A DNA stretch of 64,000 nucleotides, taken from Hymenobacter cellulosivorans. GTDB lineage: Bacteria > Bacteroidota > Bacteroidia > Cytophagales > Hymenobacteraceae. Position numbers and translations under genes: made by a program. How positions within the stretch are numbered: the first letter of the stretch is position 1; every line of letters starts with the position of its first letter. Location: positions 186,001 through 250,000 of the forward strand of contig NZ_CP095049.1 in NCBI RefSeq assembly GCF_022919135.1, in the 5' to 3' direction. Below are positions 1 to 9,185 of this stretch, one piece after another. Below the pieces are notes generated by a model that saw only the letters and a list, made by a program, of their open reading frames with translations, did not search any database and had not been told where the DNA came from.

Positions 1-3000
1 CGCCGGAATAGTGAGCGAAGCTGCCCGGGTATTGCCCGAGCCAGCAGGCAACGCTGCTGCTGTGGTGCTGGCTAACAGTACGTCGTTGCTGCTCAGCGAG
101 GCGTCCGTCGACAGGTAGAAGGCCATCGTGTTCTGTGCCGCTGCGGCTGTGCCCGAGTTGGTGAGCAGACACGAAGCGGATACCGTAGTGCCGGCCGGTG
201 CCGAGGCTGGGCTTAGCGCCGTTTGCGACACCACCAGGTCGGGTAGGGCGGCCACGATAGTCAGCGTCAGCGAAGTCGTGTTGTTGGTTTCGTTGCTTTC
301 CGTCACGGCCCCGGCTGGGTCGGCGGCATACACTACATAATAGGTACCGGGCGTAACGCCGGTAGGAATGCTGAACGTACCGGCACGGGCCGTCGTCTGC
401 CCGGCGGCCAGAGCCCCACCGCTGCTCGTACCCAGCAACAGGTCGCCACTGCTCAGCGTGTTGTCGGTCGAGAGATAATAGCCCAGCTGGCTGCTGCTGG
501 CATCGCCGCCCCCTTGGTTGCGGACGGTACCGCCCAAGCTAACCGTGTTGCCGACAGCGACCGAAGTAGCCGATACCGAGGGCGACTGCACAATCAGGTC
601 GGGCAGTTGCGAGGTCACCGTGACGCACGAAGCGGTAGCTTCGAAGCCGGAACCGACGACGCTACCGTCGCTGGTGAAAAGCAGCGTGAGCGAGCCAGAC
701 GTGTTCTGGGCCGTAATGGTGCCGGGATTAGCCGTGTAATAACCAATCAGGGGCGAGTTGGTATTCGGCCCGTCGTAGATATAAAGCTGGTCGCAGCAAC
801 TCTCCACCGCAAACGAAGAGAACACCAACCGAACTTTAGCCCCCGCCGTGGCCGGGTTAATCGTGAGCGAGCCGTACGAATTGTTCACGTAGTCGCTGTT
901 GCCGCCGTTGTCGGCTACCGTCGTATTGCAGGTAGTGATGGAAGTTGCACCGCTGACAGGCACCAGTACGCCCGAGAACGGCGCCGTAACGCGCAGCGTG
1001 AGCGTGGCTACGTTGTTGTTCTCATTGACCTCGCTCACCGTGTTCTGGTGGTCGGCTACGATGAGCACGTAGTACGTGCCGGCCGACGTATTTGCCGGAA
1101 TAACCATGGTCGGATAGAGCGTGGTGTAGCCACCCGGCGCCAGGGCCGTGCTCGACGTGGAAGTCAGCAGCACGTCATTGGCACTCAGTGTGGCATCCGT
1201 CGACAGGTAGTGGCCCACGGTGAAGCCCGGAGAGCTGGTCGTACCCTGGTTGATGGCGTAGTAGTTGACGCCAATTGTTCCGCCGGCCGCCGTGGAGCTG
1301 GTGCTAATGGAGGGAGACTGAATTGTGAGGTCGATTACGGGCGCTACAATCGTCAGCGCGGCGGCGGCCACGTTGTTGTTCTCGTTGGTTTCGCTAATCG
1401 AGTTCTGATAGTCGGCCACGAACAGCACGTAATAGCTGCCGGGGGTGGTGCCCGTCGGAATGGTCAGGGAAGGATACAGCGAGTTGTAACCACCCGCGTA
1501 CAGCGTACCGCTGGCCGAATTGCTGAGCAGTACGTCACTGGTGCTTAGGGTGGCGTCGGTCGAGAGGTAGTAGCCCACGTTGGAGCTGGCTGCGGCCGTC
1601 GTACCCTGGTTGATGATATAGTGGCTGCCGCTCACGGTTCCACCGGCTACGCTGGAGGTTTGGTTCAGGTAAGCCTGCAAAATTGCCAGGTCGATACCCG
1701 GGGTAACCACCGTCAGCTGAGCCGAGGCTACGTTGTTGTTCTCGTTGGTTTCCGTTACCTGGTTCTGGTAGTCGGCCACAAACAGCACGTAGTAAGTACC
1801 GGCCGCCGTACCCGCAGGAATAGTCAGGGAAGGATACCGCGTGGAATAGTTGCCCGCAGTCAAGGTACCGCCCGCCGTAGAGGTCAGCAGCACGTCGGCT
1901 GAGGAAAACGTAGCGTCCGTCGACAGGTAATACCCCACGTTGCTCGAAGAGGCTACGGTATTGCCCTGGTTGACGATGTAATGGCTGGCGCTGATTGTCG
2001 TGCCGGCCGTCGTCGTGGAGGAGTTCAGGTAAGCCGATTGAATCACCAGGTCGATGCTGGGCGTTACAACCGTAATAGCCTGGCTGCGCACGTTATTGGT
2101 TTCGTTCGATTCGGTTACCTGGTTCTGATAGTCGGCGGCAAAAAGAACGTAGTAGCTGCCCGGGGTAGTGCCCGCCGGAATCGTGATGCTGGTGCTGGGG
2201 TAATTGCTGAGCCCGGAAGACAAAGCACCGCCCGTGCTGCTGCCCAGCAGGGCGTCGTTGGAGCTCAGCGTAGCATCGGTCGAGAGGTAGTAGCCCAGGT
2301 TGCTAGAAGAAGCCGTAGTGTTACCCTGGTTATACACCGTAGCCCCGGCCGTAATGGTTGTGCCCGCCGACATGGAATAGGTACTCAGGCTGGCCTGCGA
2401 CACAATCAGGTCGACACTGGGTGCCGCCACGGTCAGGGTTACGGCCGACACGTTGTTGTTCTCGTTTGATTCCGAAACCAGGCTTTGGTAGTCGGCTGCA
2501 AACAGGATGTAGTACGTACCCGGGGCCAGGCCCGGCGGTACGTTGGTAGTAGCCGTGCGGTAAGACGAATAGTTCGGCGTGAGCGTAGACCCGTACGTGG
2601 AGCTCAGCAGCTGGTCGTTGGCGTCCAGGGTCGTATTGCTCGACAGGTAGTACCCCACGCTGCTGTAGGCAGCCGTGGCATTCCCTTGGTTGACGATGTA
2701 GCAGGCCAGGTTCAGCACGTTGCCGGGCGCGGTGCTCGTTGGGCTAACGGCTGGCTGCTGAATCAGCAAATCCACCGACGGTGGTACCACGTTCAGGTAC
2801 ACGCTCGACACGTTGTTGGTTTCGTTGCTTTCGTTTACCACGTTTTGGTAATCGGCCACAAACAGCACGTAATAGGCGCCGGCCGTAATGGTTGCTGGCA
2901 GCTGCACGTAGCTGGTGCGGCTGCTGTAGTTGCCCACGGTCAGGCTGCTGCCCGTTGAGTTACCCAACAGCACGTCGGCAGCATCCAGGCTGGCGTCGGT

Positions 3001-3618
3001 CGAGAGGTAGTAGCCGATGTTGCTGCTGGTAGCCGTGGTACCCGACAGATTGTAGATGGAGCTGTACAAGGACAGGCTGTTGCCAGGCACCACCGATACC
3101 GGCGACACCGAAGCTCCCTGAATAGCCAGATCAGGCTGCGGCACGGTCGTTACGCAGGAAATATCTGCGCTGAAGCCGCTGTAGCCGCTGGCGTAGTAGT
3201 CGGTGGCGAAGCGCACCGTGAGGCTACCGCTGGTGCTGGTACCGTACACCGTGCCCGGGCTGTAGTAGTCGTAGTACGTACCGATGATGGGCGACGAAGT
3301 AGTGGCTCCGTCATAAATCGTCAGCCGGTCGTAGTAGCCCACGGAGAAGGTGTTGAATTGCAGCTTCACCTTGTTGCCCGCCGTGGCCGGGTTGATGGTT
3401 ACCGAACCATCGGCGTTGGGGCTGTAATTGCCCGCCGCGCCACCATTGTCGTAGAGGACGCCGCTGCAGGTGGTAATAGCCGTGTTGCCCGTAGTGGGCA
3501 GGGTGTAGGTCTGGGCCGTTGCTCGGCTGCTCCAGCACACCAATAAAGCCACCAGCAAAGTCAGCCAAGCGGGCCGGGCTGTCAGGGGGCGGACAGGGAA
3601 CGAGTAGTTTTTTGTCAT
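1..3618 (-). CDS. Secreted CUB/CARDB modular surface protein (C-terminus outside window)
   Basis: The frame is open from the ATG at 3618 to base 1, giving 1,206 residues without a stop; the C-terminus lies outside the window. Residues 1-36 form a signal peptide with a hydrophobic run ending in ATAQ. A CUB-like module follows at about residues 38-150 (Cys, YDNGG, NPATAGNKV, LTIYDG, Cys). Then come six CARDB modules of about 120 residues, each carrying a YYLSTDA-type strand and a D(Y)QN-V-E-(S/T)NETNN-type segment. A second CUB module lies at about residues 886-1000 (NNSYGSLTINPATAG, LYIYDGPN) and is followed by at least two more CARDB modules. The CARDB family consists of Ig-like folds used in cell-surface adhesion. 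In this phylum such proteins usually end in a type IX secretion signal, which cannot be checked here. The exact ligand or role is unknown. Confidence 0.88.
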   Translation of the reverse strand, partial: MTKNYSFPVRPLTARPAWLTLLVALLVCWSSRATAQTYTLPTTGNTAITTCSGVLYDNGGAAGNYSPNADGSVTINPATAGNKVKLQFNTFSVGYYDRLTIYDGATTSSPIIGTYYDYYSPGTVYGTSTSGSLTVRFATDYYASGYSGFSADISCVTTVPQPDLAIQGASVSPVSVVPGNSLSLYSSIYNLSGTTATSSNIGYYLSTDASLDAADVLLGNSTGSSLTVGNYSSRTSYVQLPATITAGAYYVLFVADYQNVVNESNETNNVSSVYLNVVPPSVDLLIQQPAVSPTSTAPGNVLNLACYIVNQGNATAAYSSVGYYLSSNTTLDANDQLLSSTYGSTLTPNYSSYRTATTNVPPGLAPGTYYILFAADYQSLVSESNENNNVSAVTLTVAAPSVDLIVSQASLSTYSMSAGTTITAGATVYNQGNTTASSSNLGYYLSTDATLSSNDALLGSSTGGALSSGLSNYPSTSITIPAGTTPGSYYVLFAADYQNQVTESNETNNVRSQAITVVTPSIDLVIQSAYLNSSTTTAGTTISASHYIVNQGNTVASSSNVGYYLSTDATFSSADVLLTSTAGGTLTAGNYSTRYPSLTIPAGTAAGTYYVLFVADYQNQVTETNENNNVASAQLTVVTPGIDLAILQAYLNQTSSVAGGTVSGSHYIINQGTTAAASSNVGYYLSTDATLSTSDVLLSNSASGTLYAGGYNSLYPSLTIPTGTTPGSYYVLFVADYQNSISETNENNNVAAAALTIVAPVIDLTIQSPSISTSSTAAGGTIGVNYYAINQGTTSSPGFTVGHYLSTDATLSANDVLLTSTSSTALAPGGYTTLYPTMVIPANTSAGTYYVLIVADHQNTVSEVNENNNVATLTLRVTAPFSGVLVPVSGATSITTCNTTVADNGGNSDYVNNSYGSLTINPATAGAKVRLVFSSFAVESCCDQLYIYDGPNTNSPLIGYYTANPGTITAQNTSGSLTLLFTSDGSVVGSGFEATASCVTVTSQLPDLIVQSPSVSATSVAVGNTVSLGGTVRNQGGGDASSSQLGYYLSTDNTLSSGDLLLGTSSGGALAAGQTTARAGTFSIPTGVTPGTYYVVYAADPAGAVTESNETNNTTSLTLTIVAALPDLVVSQTALSPASAPAGTTVSASCLLTNSGTAAAAQNTMAFYLSTDASLSSNDVLLASTTAAALPAGSGNTRAASLTIPA
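100..3017 (-). repeat. Tandem CARDB-coding repeat, about 360 bp period
   Basis: The DNA encoding the YYLSTDA strand recurs near 2995, 2635, 2275, 1915, 1556, 1196, 466 and 106. The steps are about 360 bases, except for one step of about 730 where the second CUB module is inserted. Stretches such as the one encoding ETNNNV are nearly identical between neighbours, which suggests recent duplication or gene conversion. Confidence 0.85.
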
Positions 3619-3653
3619 ACAACAGGTTTAGGAAATAGACTTAGAAAAAGCTT

Positions 3654-3682
3654 GCGCAAAGAGCCAAAAAGGCCTTTTGCGC
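3654..3682 (-). terminator. Terminator after the DivIC-like gene
   Basis: Read on the minus strand, this is a 12-bp stem with one mismatch and a TTTTT loop, followed by AAGCTTTTTC. It lies about 70 bases past the DivIC-like stop and 36 bases before the start of the CUB/CARDB gene, so it separates the two units. Confidence 0.6.
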
Positions 3683-3751
3683 CGGTCGGGGTAAGCAAAA
3701 GTCAAGTAAAGCGGCGCGCCTGGGCTCAGCCGTTTGGGTGGCAGAGAGAAA

Positions 3752-4066
3752 CTACTCTTGCTCCTGCGGAACCAGGATAAAAACGTCTTCGCCGGGGCGC
3801 TTCATAATGTATTTCTCCCGGGCAAACTTCTCCAGGAGTTCGGGGCTGCTGAGCAGCTCGGCCCGGTCTTTCTTTACCAGGTCAATGTTATTAAGGTAAT
3901 ATTCCTTTTCCGCCTGCAGCTCCCGCCACTTGGCATACATATCATACTGCTTGACTAAATCGTTGGCATCGAACACCAGCATCCAGACCAGAAAGGCGGA
4001 ACCGGCCAGAAAGTAAAAGCTGCGCAAAAACCGCGGAACCCGCTGAAATACTTGTAATAACTGCAT
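3752..4066 (-). CDS. DivIC/FtsB-family septum formation initiator
   Basis: A small bitopic membrane protein of 104 residues. It has one transmembrane segment near residues 17-35 (FYFLAGSAFLVWMLVFDANDL), then a coiled coil (KWRELQAEKEYYLNNIDLVK) and a family-typical end (LEKFAREKYIMKRPGEDVF). Family members form part of the divisome FtsB-FtsL-FtsQ type complex. The ATG at 4066 was chosen over the one at 4102 because the upstream ATG lies inside the enolase terminator palindrome. A TATCTTTG promoter element sits only six bases before 4066, so the message may be nearly leaderless. Being downstream of eno is a common Bacteroidota arrangement. Confidence 0.85.
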   Translation of the reverse strand: MQLLQVFQRVPRFLRSFYFLAGSAFLVWMLVFDANDLVKQYDMYAKWRELQAEKEYYLNNIDLVKKDRAELLSSPELLEKFAREKYIMKRPGEDVFILVPQEQE

Positions 4067-4072
4067 AGCACT

Positions 4073-4080
4073 CAAAGATA
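4073..4080 (-). promoter_or_regulatory. TATCTTTG -7 element for the DivIC-like gene
   Basis: An exact match to the Bacteroidota TAnnTTTG -7 element on the minus strand, six bases before the chosen start at 4066. No good -33 TTTG is visible at the expected distance. Confidence 0.45.
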
Positions 4081-4084
4081 AAGC

Positions 4085-4118
4085 AAAGGCCCCGGTCTGC
4101 ATGCAGACCGGGGCCTTT
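4085..4118 (-). terminator. Perfect 34-bp palindromic terminator after eno
   Basis: An uninterrupted palindrome with AAAGGCCCCGGTCTGCA as one arm and its exact complement as the other. It carries A/T tracts on both sides and starts 46 bases after the enolase stop. It could act in both directions. Confidence 0.75.
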
Positions 4119-4163
4119 AAATTTTACGCGTAGCCGTGGAATTGTCCAACAACTACCTCGTCA

Positions 4164-5528
<1,365 letters not shown>

Positions 5529-5543
5529 TCACCCAGTACGCTC

Positions 5544-6323
5544 CTACCCTTCCAGCCACTTCCGAAACTCGGGCGTTTGGGCCGCACTGGTTTGCAGCAC
5601 GGCGGTGCTGTGCCGGATTTTGATGCTCAGTCGGTTGTTGAAGTACGGCTCGGCCTTCTCCACGAAACTGATGTTGACTAGCTCCGAGCGGTTGAGGCGA
5701 AAGAAGCGGCCAGGGTCGAGTTGGCGCTCCAGCTCCGTGAGCGTGCCGATGAGCGGATAGCGGCTGCCGGCTTTGTCCACGGCAAACACCACGCCTTCAT
5801 CGGCCTGCAGGTAGGCTACATCATCCGTCTGGAGCACGTAGAGGCCCTGGCGCATGCGCACCGAAAAGCGCTGCTTGTAAGCGGGCTGGGCTCCCTGGCG
5901 CAGGGCGTGGCTTAGAGCTTCCAACACTTCCCCACTTAGCGTGGGCGCGTTTGGCGGGGCAAAGCTCCGTTGCAGGCTGTGGTACTTGGCCAGAGCTTCC
6001 TCCAGCTGAGCGTAAGTGTAGGGCTTGAGCAGGTAGGCAATGCCACTGGCCCGGAAGGCAGGCAGCAGAAACTGGTCGTAGGCCGTGGTAAAGATGATCG
6101 GGCAGGTCACCCGGAACTGTTCGTAGAGGCCAAACACATTGCCGTCGAGCAGCTCGATGTCGGAGAAAATCAGGTCGGGCATAGGGTTAGCCTGCAACCA
6201 AGCCAGGGCCTTTTCTACCCCACGCAGCACCGGCGGAGCCTCGGCCGCCAGCCCGGCCTGGGCCAGAAAGCGGATCAGCTGCTGGGCCGCCGGCTCTTCG
6301 TCTTCCAGAATGAGAATGCGCAT
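5544..6323 (-). CDS. LytTR-family response regulator
   Basis: A DNA-binding response regulator of 259 residues. The receiver domain is at about residues 1-120, with acidic residues E7-D8-E9, phosphoacceptor D55 (IFSDIELLDGN) and the conserved lysine in YLLKPYTY. A LytTR domain at about 150-255 contains ADEGVVFAVDK, the typical FFRLNRSELVN and the late YFNNRLSIKI. It lies downstream of the LytS-like histidine kinase on the same strand and is surely its partner. The genes it controls cannot be told from the sequence. Confidence 0.92.
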   Translation of the reverse strand: MRILILEDEEPAAQQLIRFLAQAGLAAEAPPVLRGVEKALAWLQANPMPDLIFSDIELLDGNVFGLYEQFRVTCPIIFTTAYDQFLLPAFRASGIAYLLKPYTYAQLEEALAKYHSLQRSFAPPNAPTLSGEVLEALSHALRQGAQPAYKQRFSVRMRQGLYVLQTDDVAYLQADEGVVFAVDKAGSRYPLIGTLTELERQLDPGRFFRLNRSELVNISFVEKAEPYFNNRLSIKIRHSTAVLQTSAAQTPEFRKWLEG

Positions 6324-6366
6324 GAATGAGGGGAAATAACCAGGATAAGTAAGCCACGGGATACTA

Positions 6367-6447
6367 GCTCCGGACAGCCTTAGAGGCGGACATTACTATG
6401 TCCGGAGCAAAACATAACTATGTTTTGGGTAAAACATAGTTATGTTT
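6367..6447. repeat. Two stacked inverted repeats between kinase and regulator genes
   Basis: GCTCCGGACA (6367-6376) is exactly repeated in reverse at 6399-6408. Next to it AAAACATAACTATGTTTT (6409-6426) is followed, after GGGT, by its own reverse complement at 6431-6447, which abuts the kinase stop codon. As RNA this forms two hairpins; as DNA it holds dyad sites of the form AAACATA-TATGTTT. Confidence 0.7.
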
Positions 6448-7515
6448 CTACAACCGGGTGCTGCGACTATTTGCATCCGCCACCGTATTTTCCGGCTGTG
6501 GCAGCTTACCAGCGGGTTGAGCCATTGCCAGCAAGGGCACGGTCACAACGAACTCCGGCCCGGCGCCTTGCACAGTAATGGCCTGCCCGGTCAGGAGTAG
6601 GTACCGCTCCCGTAGATTAGCCAACCCGGTACCAGTCGAGTCGACGGCGGTGCGCTTGGGGCGGCGTGGGTGGCGCACCGTCAGGTGGGTTTCAGAGGCC
6701 TCGATGGTGATGATAAGCGGGTCCTCGTCGTCGCCGGCGTTGTGCTTGATGGCGTTTTCGAGCAGCAGCTGCAGGGTACCAGGCACTACCAGCAGCTGAC
6801 CCAGGGCCGCCGGCTCGGGCAGTTGCTGCCGAAAGCAGTAGGCCGTTCCGAAGCGGTGACGCAGCAGGTACACGTACTCGTCGGCAAAGCGCAGCTCATC
6901 GGTCAGGGACACGAAGTCCTCATCTTTGTGGCGAATCAGGTAGCGGTAGAGCTCGGCAAAGTGAGTCAGGTACTCGTCGGCCGCCACGGGGTCGTGCTGA
7001 ATCAGGCCGCGCAGCACGTTGAGGTTATTAAACAAAAAGTGCGGGTCAATTTGGGCTTTGAGGTTGCGCAGCTCACTTTCGGCGTGGGCCTTCTGGGCCA
7101 GGATTAGCCGCTGCTGCACGTCGAAGTAGCGTTTACCGGTCAGCAGGACCGCCAGCATGCCGTAGCTGAAGGCGTGACGAATGATGCTGTGCACCAGTTG
7201 CAACGGGCTTACTGGTACGAGCTGGTTCAGAATGAGACTGTACCCGTAGTTGTAGAGCAAGCCGCTAGCCAGCAGAAAAACCAGCAGTAACCCCAGAGCC
7301 CGTAGCCGGTAGCGGGGCGTCAGCAGGTTGGGCAGCAACCCGAACACAATGGCAAACACCGCCGCCGAGTCCAACACCACCGTGTAGACCATGCCGGCCA
7401 TGGCTCGTGGCCCGGCGAACTGCTGCCAGTAGGTAGGCAGAATTACCGCCGTAGCCACGGGCCAGTACGCGGCCACAGTCAGCAAATCGGAGCGGGAAGG
7501 ACGGGCAAGCAGCAT
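6448..7515 (-). CDS. LytS-like sensor histidine kinase (HisKA_7TM-less, His_kinase family)
   Basis: An inner-membrane sensor kinase of 355 residues from the ATG at 7515. About four hydrophobic segments occupy residues 10-145. The His_kinase motif follows, LKAQIDPHFLFNNLNVLRGL, with the phosphorylated histidine near residue 158. The ATPase N-box is LLLENAIKHNAG and a late glycine motif is STGTGLANLRERY. A longer in-frame start at 7674 exists, but the extra 53 residues look non-native (Cys/Ala-rich, then Pro-rich). It is transcribed ahead of the LytTR regulator, and the 124-base gap holds paired inverted repeats. The signal it senses is unknown. Confidence 0.88.
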   Translation of the reverse strand: MLLARPSRSDLLTVAAYWPVATAVILPTYWQQFAGPRAMAGMVYTVVLDSAAVFAIVFGLLPNLLTPRYRLRALGLLLVFLLASGLLYNYGYSLILNQLVPVSPLQLVHSIIRHAFSYGMLAVLLTGKRYFDVQQRLILAQKAHAESELRNLKAQIDPHFLFNNLNVLRGLIQHDPVAADEYLTHFAELYRYLIRHKDEDFVSLTDELRFADEYVYLLRHRFGTAYCFRQQLPEPAALGQLLVVPGTLQLLLENAIKHNAGDDEDPLIITIEASETHLTVRHPRRPKRTAVDSTGTGLANLRERYLLLTGQAITVQGAGPEFVVTVPLLAMAQPAGKLPQPENTVADANSRSTRL

Positions 7516-7681
7516 AGGACGCAGGTGAGTAAGCCAGGCAGAATGGCGAGCCGGAAGTTGGCATTCTTTGCTTATATCTGCACCACCCTGCCCCACTTGC
7601 GGCCGCAGGTTTACTGCTACCGGGTAGGCACCCCCAGCCAGTGCTGCGCAGAATGCCTGCACGAAACTAAACATAGGCCGC

Positions 7682-8989
7682 TCAGGGTCGCAGGGGTTGC
7701 ACAGCCTTGGAGTCGCGCACCAGCACTAGGTACTGCACGTAAGCGGCGGCTGGCAGCTTCGGGTCGAACTGCATCTGCTGCGTCGCCGGGATGCCCGGCG
7801 CGTACGTCACCCGAATCGGCTGGCGGGTGCTAGCGGCTCCCGGTGCGTCGAGGCGGAAGAGCGTGGTGCTGCCTGGCGTAGTCTGGGCCTTAAGCTCCTC
7901 CATGCCTCCGATGACTGTCAGCGGCCCATCGTGGTTAAACTTGTTGGTCTTGCCGTACACCTGCCCTTTCGTTTGCCAGGGTGCCGGCAAGCCACTATTA
8001 GGGTACAGCATCTCACAGCCTGAAAAGACGCACATCACCGATACTACCTTATCATGCACTGGCAAGCTACTCTGCCGCACCATGGCTGCAAATGTCGAGT
8101 AGCCACCCTGCAAGGGGCTTTGCAATACATGCGCCAAGCCCCACATGCCATACATTTTCTCGCCAGCTCGCCACTTGGTCTGGCTCAAGGCTTGGAAGTT
8201 GGCGAAGATACTCTGCTCCCGCCCCAGACCGTCGGCGCGGTACGTGAGGTTCTTGAGCAGGTGTAGCACCGGCTCATACGAGGCGCCCAGGCTCAGACGG
8301 TACGACTTTGGGTGCAGCTTCAGTTCGGTAATAGTACGTCGGGCTACCGCTGCCAATAATGAGGTGGCCGGCTGCCGCATTAAGGCATTGAGGGAGTCTC
8401 CTTTCTGGAACAGCACAGCCGAATACCCTTTTTTATGCAACAAGTACCGCAGGTAATCAGCGGCCAGTGGTAAGTCTTGCACCTCATCAATACCCACAAA
8501 CTCCAGCCTGCGTTTCTCCGGCAGCGTCTGGTTCAGCTCACGCAGCTTCCGAAACTTGTTCAACAGGTCCTTGTTGGCCCACTGCGACTCAGCTTGCACC
8601 CAACTCCGAAACACCAACTGCAACGTACTATCGTTGCCGGTGTGCAAGTACTGATTCAGGTAGTCGGCCTTGGCGCAGTCAAACTCCCCAACGTAGTACC
8701 GCACGCCGGCCCGCTGGTTCAGGTGCTTAAACAGCTCAAAGTCCACTTCCTGCGGCCGAGCCACACCGTGTGCTTCGCCCAGTAAGAATAATTGATTGTC
8801 ATAAAATGCCTCAGCAAACAGCGCAAAGCTGGGAGTTCCTTCCTTTGGCAGTTCTTCCTTAGCAACCCCGGCAAATACGCTAGTTGATGCGCCTGGCTCA
8901 AGTGTCTGGGCATGTGAAGCGCTGGCACAGATCATGGTCAAAGCGCCCACGACAAGGGCATGGCGGATAACAGTAAGGAGCGAAGGCAT
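7682..8989 (-). CDS. Secreted EreA/ChaN-like superfamily protein
   Basis: A 435-residue protein with a signal peptide (residues 1-27, LVVGALTMICASASHAQ). Motifs resemble the erythromycin-esterase/ChaN/TraB-type superfamily: LFLLGEAHGVARPQ near residue 70, YYVGEFDC near 100, EFVGIDEVQD near 170 and KMYGMWGLAHV near 280. In this superfamily the GExHG and later His/Glu residues form the active or metal/heme site. Substrate and true activity cannot be read from sequence, and resistance to macrolides should not be assumed. It stands alone between the ribosomal-operon terminator and the histidine kinase gene. Two 12-bp direct repeats lie upstream. Confidence 0.6.
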   Translation of the reverse strand: MPSLLTVIRHALVVGALTMICASASHAQTLEPGASTSVFAGVAKEELPKEGTPSFALFAEAFYDNQLFLLGEAHGVARPQEVDFELFKHLNQRAGVRYYVGEFDCAKADYLNQYLHTGNDSTLQLVFRSWVQAESQWANKDLLNKFRKLRELNQTLPEKRRLEFVGIDEVQDLPLAADYLRYLLHKKGYSAVLFQKGDSLNALMRQPATSLLAAVARRTITELKLHPKSYRLSLGASYEPVLHLLKNLTYRADGLGREQSIFANFQALSQTKWRAGEKMYGMWGLAHVLQSPLQGGYSTFAAMVRQSSLPVHDKVVSVMCVFSGCEMLYPNSGLPAPWQTKGQVYGKTNKFNHDGPLTVIGGMEELKAQTTPGSTTLFRLDAPGAASTRQPIRVTYAPGIPATQQMQFDPKLPAAAYVQYLVLVRDSKAVQPLRP

Positions 8990-9067
8990 AAACAGAAGTT
9001 GGCTAGAAGTGGAACAGATGCTTCAAAGCACGTCTTCCTCCTCCACTGCCCCTACCCTATTCTCCCC

Positions 9068-9100
9068 AACTGCCGCAAATACCCCACGAACTGCCGCAAA
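9068..9100. promoter_or_regulatory. Two 12-bp direct repeats, 21 bp apart, upstream of the EreA/ChaN-like gene
   Basis: AACTGCCGCAAA occurs at 9068-9079 and again at 9089-9100. The 21-bp period is two DNA turns and would suit a dimeric regulator. The site lies about 80-110 bases before the start at 8989. No protein is known to bind it. Confidence 0.4.
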
Positions 9101-9130
9101 AATCCATCGACTGCTTATTCCGGCAAGCAC

Positions 9131-9166
9131 AAAAAAAGGGACGTACCGCCCGGCACGTCCCTTTTT
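9131..9166 (-). terminator. Terminator of the alpha ribosomal operon
   Basis: A perfect 12-bp stem (AAAAAGGGACGT and its complement) with a 10-base loop, followed on the minus strand by a run of T. It begins 20 bases after the rplQ stop. Confidence 0.85.
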
Positions 9167-9185
9167 ATATTGAATCGCTCGAAAA

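Noticed and set aside
514..2958. Several plus-strand frames of 60-344 codons in the first 3 kb, and small minus frames at its end
   Set aside because: They are shadows of the CARDB repeats; the minus-strand frame is open for 1,206 codons and encodes recognisable modules with a signal peptide.
7516..7674. Longer N-terminus for the histidine kinase (start at 7674)
   Set aside because: The added 53 residues are unlike a sensor domain and lack a hydrophobic start; ATG 7515 leads directly into the first membrane segment.
7682..8989. Calling the EreA/ChaN-like gene a macrolide-resistance gene
   Set aside because: Only superfamily motifs are visible; many members have other functions, and the context is not that of a resistance gene.
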